Made by a program: the position numbers and the translations under genes. From an uncultured Clostridia bacterium (GTDB lineage: Bacteria > Bacillota > Clostridia > Christensenellales > Aristaeellaceae): a stretch of DNA of 16,007 nucleotides. Of this stretch, positions 5,948 to 13,700 are shown piece by piece. Location of the stretch: positions 1-16,007 of the forward strand of contig CALVTV010000192.1 of the NCBI GenBank assembly GCA_944363005.1, written 5' to 3'. Position 1 is the stretch's first letter, and each line of letters begins with the position of its first letter. Below the pieces are notes generated by a model, which did not search any database, had not been told where the DNA came from, and saw only the letters and a list, made by a program, of their open reading frames with translations.

Positions 5948-7549
5948 ATGGACGCAAAACAGGAGAGCAGCAAACGTCGCGCAAGAATGCGAAGGAAGCG
6001 GCGGCTTGTCAAGCTCATCAAGGGGTGCGTGGCGCTTGGCGTGGTGGCCGCCCTCGGCTTGCTGATGTATCGCGTCGCGGAGCCTGCCATGCGCATGCGC
6101 GCCGAGCAGCAGGAGAGCAGCACGACGGAAATGACCGAGGCGACGGCACAGAAGGGTACGCTGCTCAAGACGGTGTTTGGTTCGGGCACGATCCAGCCCG
6201 TCAGCCAGCCCGGCCTGTATGCCAGCGGCGAGGCCGTGGTGGCTGCGATGGTTGTGGAGCTGGGCGACGAGGTGAAGGCCGGCGATGTGCTGATGCAGCT
6301 GGAGAATCCCGATCTTGAGCAGCAGATTGCGGACGCGGAAACCGCGCTGTATGAAGCGCAGGAGACGGTTGAAAGCACGAAGACCTACGAGCAGTATCGA
6401 TATGAGCCGATCATCGACGAGGAAACGAGGCGCCCGCGTATTGATAAGGAAACCGGAGAAATCATGTACCGGGAGTACTCCAACGAGCTTTCCATTCGCT
6501 CGCCGAGTGCGGGCCGCGTGATGGCGGTTTACATTGAACCGGGTGACGATGCGCTGGCCGTGTATCGGGAAAAGGGCGCAGTGATCATGCTTTCCACCGA
6601 CGGACGCATGAAGGTTGAACTGGATGTAAACGAAGGCGTTGCGCTGGAGCTGGGACAAAAGGTGCAGGTTTCAGGCATGAGCGTGCGAACGGAAGGCACG
6701 GTGACCAATCTCGAACGGCGCGGCACACAGGCGGTCATTGAGGTGGTGGGCGACGAGTATGCGATGAACACCGCCGTAACGGTCACAACCCTCACGGGGG
6801 AAACCGTGGGCACGGGTGTGTTGGCCATCAACAAACCGATGGCTGTCTCGGCCTATGGCGGCACGATCAAGGGCGTGGCGGTCGAAGTGGGCGATACCGT
6901 GGAGCGCGAGGACGTGCTTGCCCGGTTTATCTGGGGCGAGGGACCGCTTTACATCGACAATGCCTCCGTGCTCCTTGACTACGCCAAGGCGAAGACGGAG
7001 CTGGAAGCGCTGCGCGAGCAGCAGGACGCGCTGGTCATTACAGCGCCTTGCGACGGCCGGATTGCATCGCTGGATGTTTCGGTTGGCGATACCGTGGAGA
7101 GTGGAACGCTTCTGCTTTCGCTTGTCGAGGACGGCGCGGGCATGACGCTCACGCTCAGCGTGGATGAGATGGACATCGTGAGCGTGGAACCGGGGCAGGC
7201 TGCCGTGATTGAACCGGATGCGCTTGAGGGCGTAACGCTCACGGGCACGGTTGAAAAAATCGCGCCGCTTGGCGACACGACCACGGCGGTGACCACCTAC
7301 GACGTGACCATTGCGCTGGATAGCGTGGATGAGCGCGTGATGGCCGGCATGAATGTCTCCGGCGAGATCGTCGTGGATACGGCGGAGGAAGCGCTGCCGA
7401 TTCCCACGGACGCGCTGAGCAAGCGCGACGGCGTATGCACAGTGACGCTGCGCGATGGAACCGTTCACGAGGTCACGGTGGGCCTGATGACGCGCGATCA
7501 GGTGCAAATCCTTTCGGGGTTGTCCGAAGGGGATACGGTGATCTATTGA
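5948..7549 (+). CDS. Second MacA/HlyD-type membrane fusion (adaptor) protein of the exporter operon
   Basis: This 533-residue adaptor is a paralogue of the first adaptor. Shared blocks include GRVMAVYIEPGDDALAVYRE (compare GRVMAIYAQEGDDALAVFRR), STDGRMKVEL and SAYGGTIKGVAVEVGDTVER. It has a very basic N-terminus (residues 9-27), one membrane helix (about 23-42), a first lipoyl module split between about 86-118 and 184-216, a second between about 301-328 and 364-393, and a standard membrane-proximal end (VTVGLMTRDQVQILSGLSEGDTVIY). It lacks the Met/Gly-rich insertion. The insertion between the halves of the first lipoyl module (about 119-183) is longer than in the first adaptor and carries a charged segment (EPIIDEETRRPRIDKETGE). 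GAGGAGG just after the permease stop provides the ribosome binding site, and the permease-adaptor gap is 11 bases, so it belongs to the operon. Two adaptors could form a mixed ring or act alternately. Confidence 0.87.
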   Translation: MDAKQESSKRRARMRRKRRLVKLIKGCVALGVVAALGLLMYRVAEPAMRMRAEQQESSTTEMTEATAQKGTLLKTVFGSGTIQPVSQPGLYASGEAVVAAMVVELGDEVKAGDVLMQLENPDLEQQIADAETALYEAQETVESTKTYEQYRYEPIIDEETRRPRIDKETGEIMYREYSNELSIRSPSAGRVMAVYIEPGDDALAVYREKGAVIMLSTDGRMKVELDVNEGVALELGQKVQVSGMSVRTEGTVTNLERRGTQAVIEVVGDEYAMNTAVTVTTLTGETVGTGVLAINKPMAVSAYGGTIKGVAVEVGDTVEREDVLARFIWGEGPLYIDNASVLLDYAKAKTELEALREQQDALVITAPCDGRIASLDVSVGDTVESGTLLLSLVEDGAGMTLTLSVDEMDIVSVEPGQAAVIEPDALEGVTLTGTVEKIAPLGDTTTAVTTYDVTIALDSVDERVMAGMNVSGEIVVDTAEEALPIPTDALSKRDGVCTVTLRDGTVHEVTVGLMTRDQVQILSGLSEGDTVIY

Positions 7550-7557
7550 CATAAAAA

Positions 7558-7595
7558 GAAAGAGCTGTCCGTCTCAAGTGGCGGACAGCTCTTTC
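7558..7595. terminator. Shared bidirectional terminator between the exporter operon and murC
   Basis: GAAAGAGCTGTCCG (7558-7571) pairs perfectly with CGGACAGCTCTTTC (7582-7595), 14 pairs with a 10-base loop. It sits between two convergent genes, 8 bases after the adaptor stop and 4 bases from the murC stop. Read on the minus strand it is followed by a T-rich tract (from AAAAAG at 7553-7558), so it is probably strongest for murC. In the + direction the downstream T content is weaker (CGGTTTT), and that signal overlaps the murC end. Confidence 0.88.
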
Positions 7596-7599
7596 GGTT

Positions 7600-8994
7600 T
7601 TATGCGGGCCAGTGGTCGCCGTGCTCCTGAATTTGCGCGTTGAGCAGATGGATGTTGCCGCAGCTCATGGTGATCACCAGATCGCCGGGTTGCCAATGGG
7701 CGCGTAGGTAGGCTTCTGCGTCATCAAACGTCGGGGTATAGGTCACCTTTTGCCCGGTGGCGGCGATGGCGTCCACGAGCATGCGGGCGTTGATGTCGCC
7801 GGGGTCCTTTTCGCGGGCGGCAAAGATGTCCGTGATCAGCAGCTCGTCGGCCAGATCGCAACAGTGGATGTAGTCCTTGAAGAGCGTCTTGACGCGCGAA
7901 TACGTGTGCGGCTGCATCACGGCAAACAGGCGGTTGTGCGGCTGATGGGCGGCGTTTTGCAGAGCGCTGTGCATCTCGGCCGGGTTGTGGCCGTAATCGG
8001 TGTACAGGCGCACGCCGCAGACCATGCCGGTCAGCTCGAAGCGGCGATGGGGTGCAGTAAAATTTTCCAGAGAGCGGGCGACGTCGGGGGCCTTGGCGCC
8101 CACGGCCACAGCAGCGGCCATGGTGGCCAGCGCGTGCATGACGTTGAATTCGCCGGGCACGCGCAGCGTGACGTGCGCCTGGGGCTTTCCGTGCAGCGCA
8201 AAATCGAAATCCGCGCAGCCTTCGGCCGTGTAAGTCAGGCCGGCAGGTTGCCAGTCGCAGTGCGCACCGAAGCCGAAGGTCTGCGTGCGGCGGGGAAGCG
8301 CCTGCAAAAGCTGAACGACGCGGGGATCGTCTCCGTTGCCGATGCACAGGCCGTCCTCAGGCAGCAGCGCGAAGAACTGGCCGAACGCGCGGCAGATGTC
8401 GTCAAGATCCTTGTAAAAATCGAGGTGATCCTCCTCGATGTTGGTCACCACGGCGATCGTCGGATGGAATTGCAGAAAGCTTGCGTTGAATTCACAGGCT
8501 TCGACCACGAACGTCTCGTGTCCGCCGATGCGCGTGCTGCCCCCGATGTAATCGAGCTGACCGCCGATGTGAACCGTCGGATCGAGTCCTACATCCAGCA
8601 GCGCTTCGGCGAGCATGGACGTGGTGGTCGTCTTGCCGTGCGTGCCGCAGACATTGATGGCATGGCGGTATCCCTCCATGAGCTGGCCCAGCAGCGTCGC
8701 GCGCTCCATCTGCGGAATGGACAGGCGCTGCGCCTCGGCGCGCTCGGGGTTATCCGGGTGAATGGCAGCGGAATAGATGACCAGGTCTGCGCCGTGTATG
8801 TTTTCGGCGCGATGGCCAATGCTCACGCGGATGCCTTCGCGCTCGAGCTGATCGGTCGCGTAGGAACGAACGGAATCCGAACCGGTGATGTTCACACCCA
8901 TGCGCTTGAGCATCAGGGCGAGGCCGCTCATGGAGCTGCCTCCGATGCCGATCATGTGCGCGCGCTTGCCGGTGTAATCCTTGATGTGCGGCAT
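7600..8994 (-). CDS. murC: UDP-N-acetylmuramate--L-alanine ligase
   Basis: MurC is the first Mur ligase of peptidoglycan precursor synthesis: it uses ATP to join L-alanine to UDP-MurNAc in the cytoplasm. The 464-residue protein has the N-terminal nucleotide-sugar domain with MIGIGGSSMSGLA (14-26), the ATP-binding loop GTHGKTTTT (117-125), the central ligase region with TNIEEDHLDFY, and a C-terminal domain containing QPHTYSRVKTL and TDIFAAREKDPGDIN. Length matches the family. The start, ATG at complement 8992-8994, follows GGAGG with six bases between, and the protein begins just before the Rossmann glycine-rich loop as in homologues. It is transcribed alone on the minus strand from its own promoter (9031-9059), divergent from purR and convergent with the exporter operon. 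The usual Gly-Ile-Gly in the first loop reads GGSSMSG, within family variation as far as I can judge. Confidence 0.96.
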   Translation of the reverse strand: MPHIKDYTGKRAHMIGIGGSSMSGLALMLKRMGVNITGSDSVRSYATDQLEREGIRVSIGHRAENIHGADLVIYSAAIHPDNPERAEAQRLSIPQMERATLLGQLMEGYRHAINVCGTHGKTTTTSMLAEALLDVGLDPTVHIGGQLDYIGGSTRIGGHETFVVEACEFNASFLQFHPTIAVVTNIEEDHLDFYKDLDDICRAFGQFFALLPEDGLCIGNGDDPRVVQLLQALPRRTQTFGFGAHCDWQPAGLTYTAEGCADFDFALHGKPQAHVTLRVPGEFNVMHALATMAAAVAVGAKAPDVARSLENFTAPHRRFELTGMVCGVRLYTDYGHNPAEMHSALQNAAHQPHNRLFAVMQPHTYSRVKTLFKDYIHCCDLADELLITDIFAAREKDPGDINARMLVDAIAATGQKVTYTPTFDDAEAYLRAHWQPGDLVITMSCGNIHLLNAQIQEHGDHWPA

Positions 8995-9030
8995 AATGTG
9001 CCTCCTTGAAGGGCAATTTCTCTTCTTTCT

Positions 9031-9059
9031 ATTATACGCCTAAACGGGTTTGCAATCAA
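9031..9059 (-). promoter_or_regulatory. Sigma-A-type promoter of murC
   Basis: On the minus strand TTGATT (9054-9059) is followed, after 17 bases, by a perfect TATAAT (9031-9036). Transcription would begin about 30 bases upstream of the murC start codon. Confidence 0.83.
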
Positions 9060-9064
9060 CCGAT

Positions 9065-9126
9065 GCGCAAAAAAACGCCGTGAATGCAGCGCTTGAACAT
9101 CACGAGGCAAGCACGGCGGTTTGCGC
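9065..9126. repeat. Imperfect long inverted repeat between the murC and purR promoters
   Basis: GCGCAAA (9065-9071) pairs with TTTGCGC (9120-9126), and CGCCGTG (9076-9082) pairs with CACGGCG (9112-9118). The two stems are separated by a small asymmetric A-rich bulge and capped by a loop of 29 bases. It lies outside both genes, upstream of both divergent promoters. It could be a dispersed intergenic hairpin element, a roadblock insulating the two promoters, or a small RNA; nothing decides between these. Confidence 0.45.
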
Positions 9127-9170
9127 TTTGTTTGCCGGATAAAAAAGCCGCAAAAAAGGAAAATAGGGGC

Positions 9171-9199
9171 TGGACGGTTTTCAAATCCTGAATTATAAT
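9171..9199 (+). promoter_or_regulatory. Sigma-A-type promoter of purR
   Basis: TGGACG (9171-9176) lies 17 bases upstream of a perfect TATAAT (9194-9199). The predicted start is near 9206, leaving a leader of roughly 38 bases. The -35 match is moderate (4 of 6). Confidence 0.75.
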
Positions 9200-9211
9200 A
9201 GTACATATTCT

Positions 9212-9225
9212 GACGAACATTCGTC
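9212..9225. promoter_or_regulatory. Inverted repeat at the purR transcription start (candidate autoregulatory operator)
   Basis: GACGAA (9212-9217) and TTCGTC (9220-9225) form a perfect dyad around CA. It begins a few bases after the predicted start of transcription, where bound protein would block initiation. It contains CGAACATT, which matches the core of the PurBox (AWWWCCGAACWWT) except for one C and the A/T-rich flank. Autoregulation by PurR is plausible but the match is partial. Confidence 0.4.
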
Positions 9226-9243
9226 TTTGAGAGGAGTTTTAGC

Positions 9244-10086
9244 ATGGACCGCATCCGGCGCAACGAGCGTCTTGCCGCCATGACGAGGATACTGGTGGAG
9301 TCCCCCAACAAGATTTTTACGCTGGGCACGTTCTGCGAGCTCTTTGGCGCAGCCAAGTCGACGCTCAGCGAGGACATTGACATCCTGCGCGGCGTCTTTG
9401 CGCAATTTCGGCTGGGACAGCTGGATACGGTGACCGGTGCGGCCGGCGGCGTGCGCTACCGTCCGATTCCCGCGCCGGAGGACGCCTATCGCTGTGTGCG
9501 CGATCTGGCGCAGACGCTCGCGGCGCCTGGGCGGGTGCTGCCCGGCGGCTTCATCTATATGGCGGACATTTTGGCCATGCCGGACGTGGTGGAGCGCATG
9601 GGTACGATCATCGCTTCCCAGTATTACCGCGCGGAGCCGGATTTTGTGCTGACGATGGAAACCAAGGGCATTCCCGTGGCAATGATGACGGCCAAGGCGC
9701 TCGGCGTGCCGATGGTCATCGTGCGCCGGGACAGCAAGGTCTATGAAGGCCCGGCGGTGAATATCAATTACCTGTCGGGGTCCGGCAATCGCGTGGAGAC
9801 GATGAGCCTCTCGCGCCGCGCGGTGCGGGAAGGCCAGCGGACGTTGATCGTTGACGACTTCATGCGCGCGGGCGGTACGGCGCGCGGCATGGTGGACATG
9901 ATGCGCGAATTTGCGGTGACGGTTGTGGGCGTTTGCGTACTGATGACGACGCAGGAACCGCAGAAGAAGCGGATTGACGGCGTGAAGTCGCTGTTGGTCA
10001 TCGACGATACGGACGAGAGCAGCGGACAGGCCAGCATCCGTCCCGCGCCGTGGCTGGTTGCGGCGGCGGAGAAGGCCAGAGGCTAA
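9244..10086 (+). CDS. purR: Purine operon repressor, Bacillus type
   Basis: PurR of this type is a DNA-binding repressor of purine synthesis and salvage genes. It combines an N-terminal winged helix with a phosphoribosyltransferase-like domain that senses PRPP but is not a catalyst. The 280-residue protein has the winged-helix region at about 1-75 (RRNERLAAMTRILVESPNKI, FCELFGAAKSTLSEDI) and the PRPP-binding motif LIVDDFMRAGGTARG at 201-215. Length is close to B. subtilis PurR (285). GAGGAG (9231-9236) precedes ATG 9244 by seven bases. The gene has its own promoter with a dyad at the start site. In Bacillus purR heads a cluster that runs through spoVG, glmU and prs to pth and mfd; here pth and mfd follow directly. 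It is unrelated to the LacI-family PurR of E. coli. Confidence 0.95.
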   Translation: MDRIRRNERLAAMTRILVESPNKIFTLGTFCELFGAAKSTLSEDIDILRGVFAQFRLGQLDTVTGAAGGVRYRPIPAPEDAYRCVRDLAQTLAAPGRVLPGGFIYMADILAMPDVVERMGTIIASQYYRAEPDFVLTMETKGIPVAMMTAKALGVPMVIVRRDSKVYEGPAVNINYLSGSGNRVETMSLSRRAVREGQRTLIVDDFMRAGGTARGMVDMMREFAVTVVGVCVLMTTQEPQKKRIDGVKSLLVIDDTDESSGQASIRPAPWLVAAAEKARG

Positions 10087-10112
10087 AAAACCGAACGATA
10101 TGCAGAAAAGAA

Positions 10113-10140
10113 GCGGGAGCCCCCTGGCCGGGGTTCCCGC
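10113..10140 (+). terminator. Stem-loop between purR and pth, possible weak terminator
   Basis: GCGGGAGCCCC (10113-10123) pairs with GGGGTTCCCGC (10130-10140), 11 pairs including one G-T, with a 6-base loop. The stem is very stable, but the next bases (ATCCGGCTGTTTT) give a T run only about nine bases later, so termination may be partial or the hairpin may instead protect or separate the purR message. The whole purR-pth gap is 87 bases, and I see no clear promoter for pth in it. Confidence 0.45.
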
Positions 10141-10173
10141 ATCCGGCTGTTTTGGGGAAAAGGAGACAAATCA

Positions 10174-10743
10174 ATGTGGATGATCGTGGGCCTGGGCAAT
10201 CCGGGCAGGGAATACGCGCGCACGCGGCATAACGTGGGATTTGATGTGATCGATGTGCTCAGCGAGACGCTGCACATCCCCGTGAACCGGCTGACGATGC
10301 ATGGCCAGGTGGGCGAGGGCTTTGTCGGCGGGGAAAAGGTGATGCTCGTCAAGCCGCAGACGTATATGAACCTCTCCGGACAATGCGTCAGCGAGATGGT
10401 TTCCTTTTACAAGGTTCCCATGGAGCGGCTTTTGGTGATCTACGACGACATCGATCTGCCGCTGGGCAAGCTGCGCCTGCGGCTGAGCGGCAGTGCGGGC
10501 ACGCACAACGGCATGCGCTCGGTGATTGGGCTGTTGGGCCGGCAGGATTTCCCGCGCTTGCGCGTGGGTGTGGGCAGCAAGCCGGAGGGCTGGGAGCTGG
10601 CGGACTGGGTGCTCTCCCATTACGCCACCGAAGAGGAGCGCAAGACGCAGTTTGACGCCTTCCTCGCGGCCGCGCGGACGGTGATCGATTGCATTGAAAA
10701 CGGCCCTGAAAGCGCAATGCGCACGGCGAACAGCCCGCGCTGA
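10174..10743 (+). CDS. pth: Peptidyl-tRNA hydrolase
   Basis: Pth cleaves peptidyl-tRNAs that drop off ribosomes, freeing the tRNA and peptide in the cytoplasm. The 189-residue protein shows the family's key residues: Asn9 in GLGNPG, the catalytic His19 in TRHNVGFD, Asp91 in the YDDIDLPLG loop that activates the histidine, and the substrate-binding Asn112 in SAGTHNGMRS. KPQTYMNLSG and RLRVGVGSKP are also characteristic. Length is standard (about 190). AAAAGGAG (10158-10165) precedes ATG 10174. mfd starts 39 bases after the stop, so the two are likely co-transcribed, as in Bacillus, where pth and mfd are neighbours. Confidence 0.97.
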   Translation: MWMIVGLGNPGREYARTRHNVGFDVIDVLSETLHIPVNRLTMHGQVGEGFVGGEKVMLVKPQTYMNLSGQCVSEMVSFYKVPMERLLVIYDDIDLPLGKLRLRLSGSAGTHNGMRSVIGLLGRQDFPRLRVGVGSKPEGWELADWVLSHYATEEERKTQFDAFLAAARTVIDCIENGPESAMRTANSPR

Positions 10744-10782
10744 CGGTGAGTTGGATTTCGGTCATGAGGATAAGGAGATTCC

Positions 10783-13700
10783 ATGCAGACGCATTTTCTG
10801 TTTGACTTGCTTCACGGCTATGCGCCGTACGAGCAGATGGTGGAGGAGAGCGGCAAAGGCGCCGCGGTGATCGCGGCATCCGGCCTGGCGGGTGCGCAAA
10901 AAGCGCATCTGGCCTGCGCATTGGCGGCACAGACCGGGCGGCCGCTCCTCTTCTTGTGCGACAGCGAAAAATCGGCTTCCCGCGCCATGGAGGACATCAG
11001 CGCGCTGATGGGCGGCGGCGTGAGCAGCTTCCCGGCGCGTGAGATTACGTTTTATCAGGAGGTCGCGGCCAGTCGCGAGGTGACCTGCCGCCGCATTGAG
11101 ACGCTTCAGCGCCTCATCACCGGCGAGACGCGCGCCGTCGTGGCGCCTATGGACGCGCTGCTGCATCGAGTGATGCCGCGCGCGCTCTTCCATGCGCATA
11201 CGCTCCGGCTGAGCGTCGGCCAGTCCATGCCCACGGATGCGCTGTGCAGCCGCTTGCTGGGCGCGGGCTATACCCGGGAATACATGGTCGAAGGCAAGGG
11301 CCAGTTTTCCCTGCGCGGCGGGATTGTGGACATCTATCCGGCGGACAGCCTGCATGCCGTGCGAATCGAGTTTTTTGATGACGAGATCGACTCCATCCGC
11401 CTGTTTGACGTGATGAGCCAGCGTTCCCAGAGCAATTTGCAGGAGATCGTGATTCCGCCGGCCAGCGAAGCGCCCGTTCCGCTGGAGGATGCCGTGAGCC
11501 GGGCCGATGCGCTGCTTCAGTTGCTGGAGCGGCAAAAGGCCGCCTATGAGCGCGCGCAGACCAAGGAAAAGCCGGAAGCCACGCTGGCGGATCTGCCGCT
11601 GGAAGAGGGCGAGGTCGCCGCGCCTGAGGCGTTTACGCGCGGCAGCAGAACCATGGAACGCTTTGAAGAGAATCTGCAAGCAGCGGCGGGGCAATTGCGC
11701 GAGGGCGTGGCCTCCCGCATGCTTGAGAAATTCATCCACCTGCTCTATGCGCAGACGGAAACACTGCTTGATTACATGAACCGGCCGATCATCGTGCTCG
11801 ATGAGCCGGAGGCGTTGTATGCGCGCATGGACAGCCGAACGGGAGAATTCGATCAGGCGTTCAAGAGCGCGCTCGAGCGCGGGGATGCGCTGGCCGGGCA
11901 GTCCACGCTGCTGCTCACGAGCGATGAGGTGCTCTCGTGCATGCAGGGGCAAACGCTGCTGGCGATGACCTCGATTTTGCGCCCGGTGGAGCGCCTGAGG
12001 CCAACGCTGCTTTGCCCGATGGGCGGCATGGGCGCGGGCAGTTACGGCGGGCGTGCCCGTGAAATGTGCGCCGACGTGAGCCGGTGGATGCAGGACGGCT
12101 GGCGCGTGGTCATCCTCTCGGGCGGCGCGGCGCGCGGCGAGCGCATGCGCACGTCCTTTGAGGACGAGGGGATTCGTACAACGTTTGACGAACTGGGCGA
12201 GCGCCCGCCGCAGCCGGGAGAATGCCGGATTTATCCGATGATGCTCTCCGAGGGCTTCCAGTACCCGGCGCTCAAGCTGACCGTGATCGTCGAGGGCGAC
12301 TTCTACGGGGCGAAGGGGAGCAAGGGGCGCGCCCGCAAAAAAGAGGGCAGCAAAATTGCCTCCTTCACCGACCTGAACGTCGGGGACTATGTCGTGCACG
12401 AGACGCACGGCATCGGCATCTATCAGGGCACAACGCGCCTGGTCAGCGAGGGAGCCGCGCGGGACTACCTGATGGTGCAGTATTTCGGCAGCGACAAGCT
12501 CTACATTCCCGTCGATCACCTCGACCGCATTCAAAAATACATCGGAAGCGGGGAGGGCGCCGCGCCGAAACTTTCGCACCTGGGCGGCAAGGATTGGGAC
12601 AAACAGAAGAGCAAGGTGCGCGAGAGCCTCAAGGAGCTGGCGTTTGACCTGGTGAAGCTCTATGCCGAGCGCCGCAAGAACAAGGGGCATGCCTTTGGCA
12701 AGGACACGCTCTGGCAGCAGGAATTTGAGGAGAACTTCCCCTACGAGGAAACGCCCGATCAGCTTCAGGCCACGGAGGAGATCAAGCGCGACATGGAGCG
12801 CGAGGAGCCGATGGACCGGCTGCTCTGCGGCGACGTGGGCTACGGCAAGACGGAGGTTGCCCTGCGCGCTGCGTTCAAGGCGGTGATGGACGGGCGGCAG
12901 GTCGCCATTCTCGCGCCGACGACGATTCTGGCGCAGCAGCATTACAACACGCTGATGCGCCGCTTTGAGGGCTTCCCCATCGAAGCGGCTGTGCTCAGCC
13001 GGTTTGTCAGCCCCAAGGAGCAGAAGGAGACGCTCGCAAGGCTCAAGGACGGCTCGGTGGATATGATCGTCGGCACGCACAGGCTGTTGGCCAAGGACGT
13101 GAAGTTCAAGGACCTGGGGCTGCTGATCGTCGACGAGGAGCAGCGCTTCGGCGTGGGCCACAAGGAAACCATCAAGAACATGAAGAAGACGGTGGATGTG
13201 CTGACGCTTTCGGCCACGCCGATTCCGCGCACGCTGCACATGTCCATGGTCGGCATTCGCGACATGAGCCTGCTGGAAACGCCGCCGCAGGCGCGCTATC
13301 CCGTGCAGACCTACGTCATGGAGTATCAGGACAGCGTGATCCGCGACGCGATTTTGCGCGAACTGGCGCGCGGCGGGCAGGTGTTCTTCCTGTATAACCG
13401 CGTGGGTTCCATCGACCTGTGCTTCAAACAGCTCTCGCAGCTGGTACCTGAGGCGCGCATCGCCATTGCGCACGGGCAGATGCGCGAGAACGCGCTGGAG
13501 GACGTGATGATGGACTTCAGCCAGCAGAAGTATGACGTGCTGTTGTGCACGACGATCATCGAATCCGGCCTGGACATCCCGATGGCCAACACGCTGATCA
13601 TCTACGACGCGGATCACTTCGGCCTTTCCCAGCTCTATCAGATGCGCGGGCGCGTGGGGCGTTCCAACCGCCTGGCGTACGCCTACTTCACGGTGCGGCC

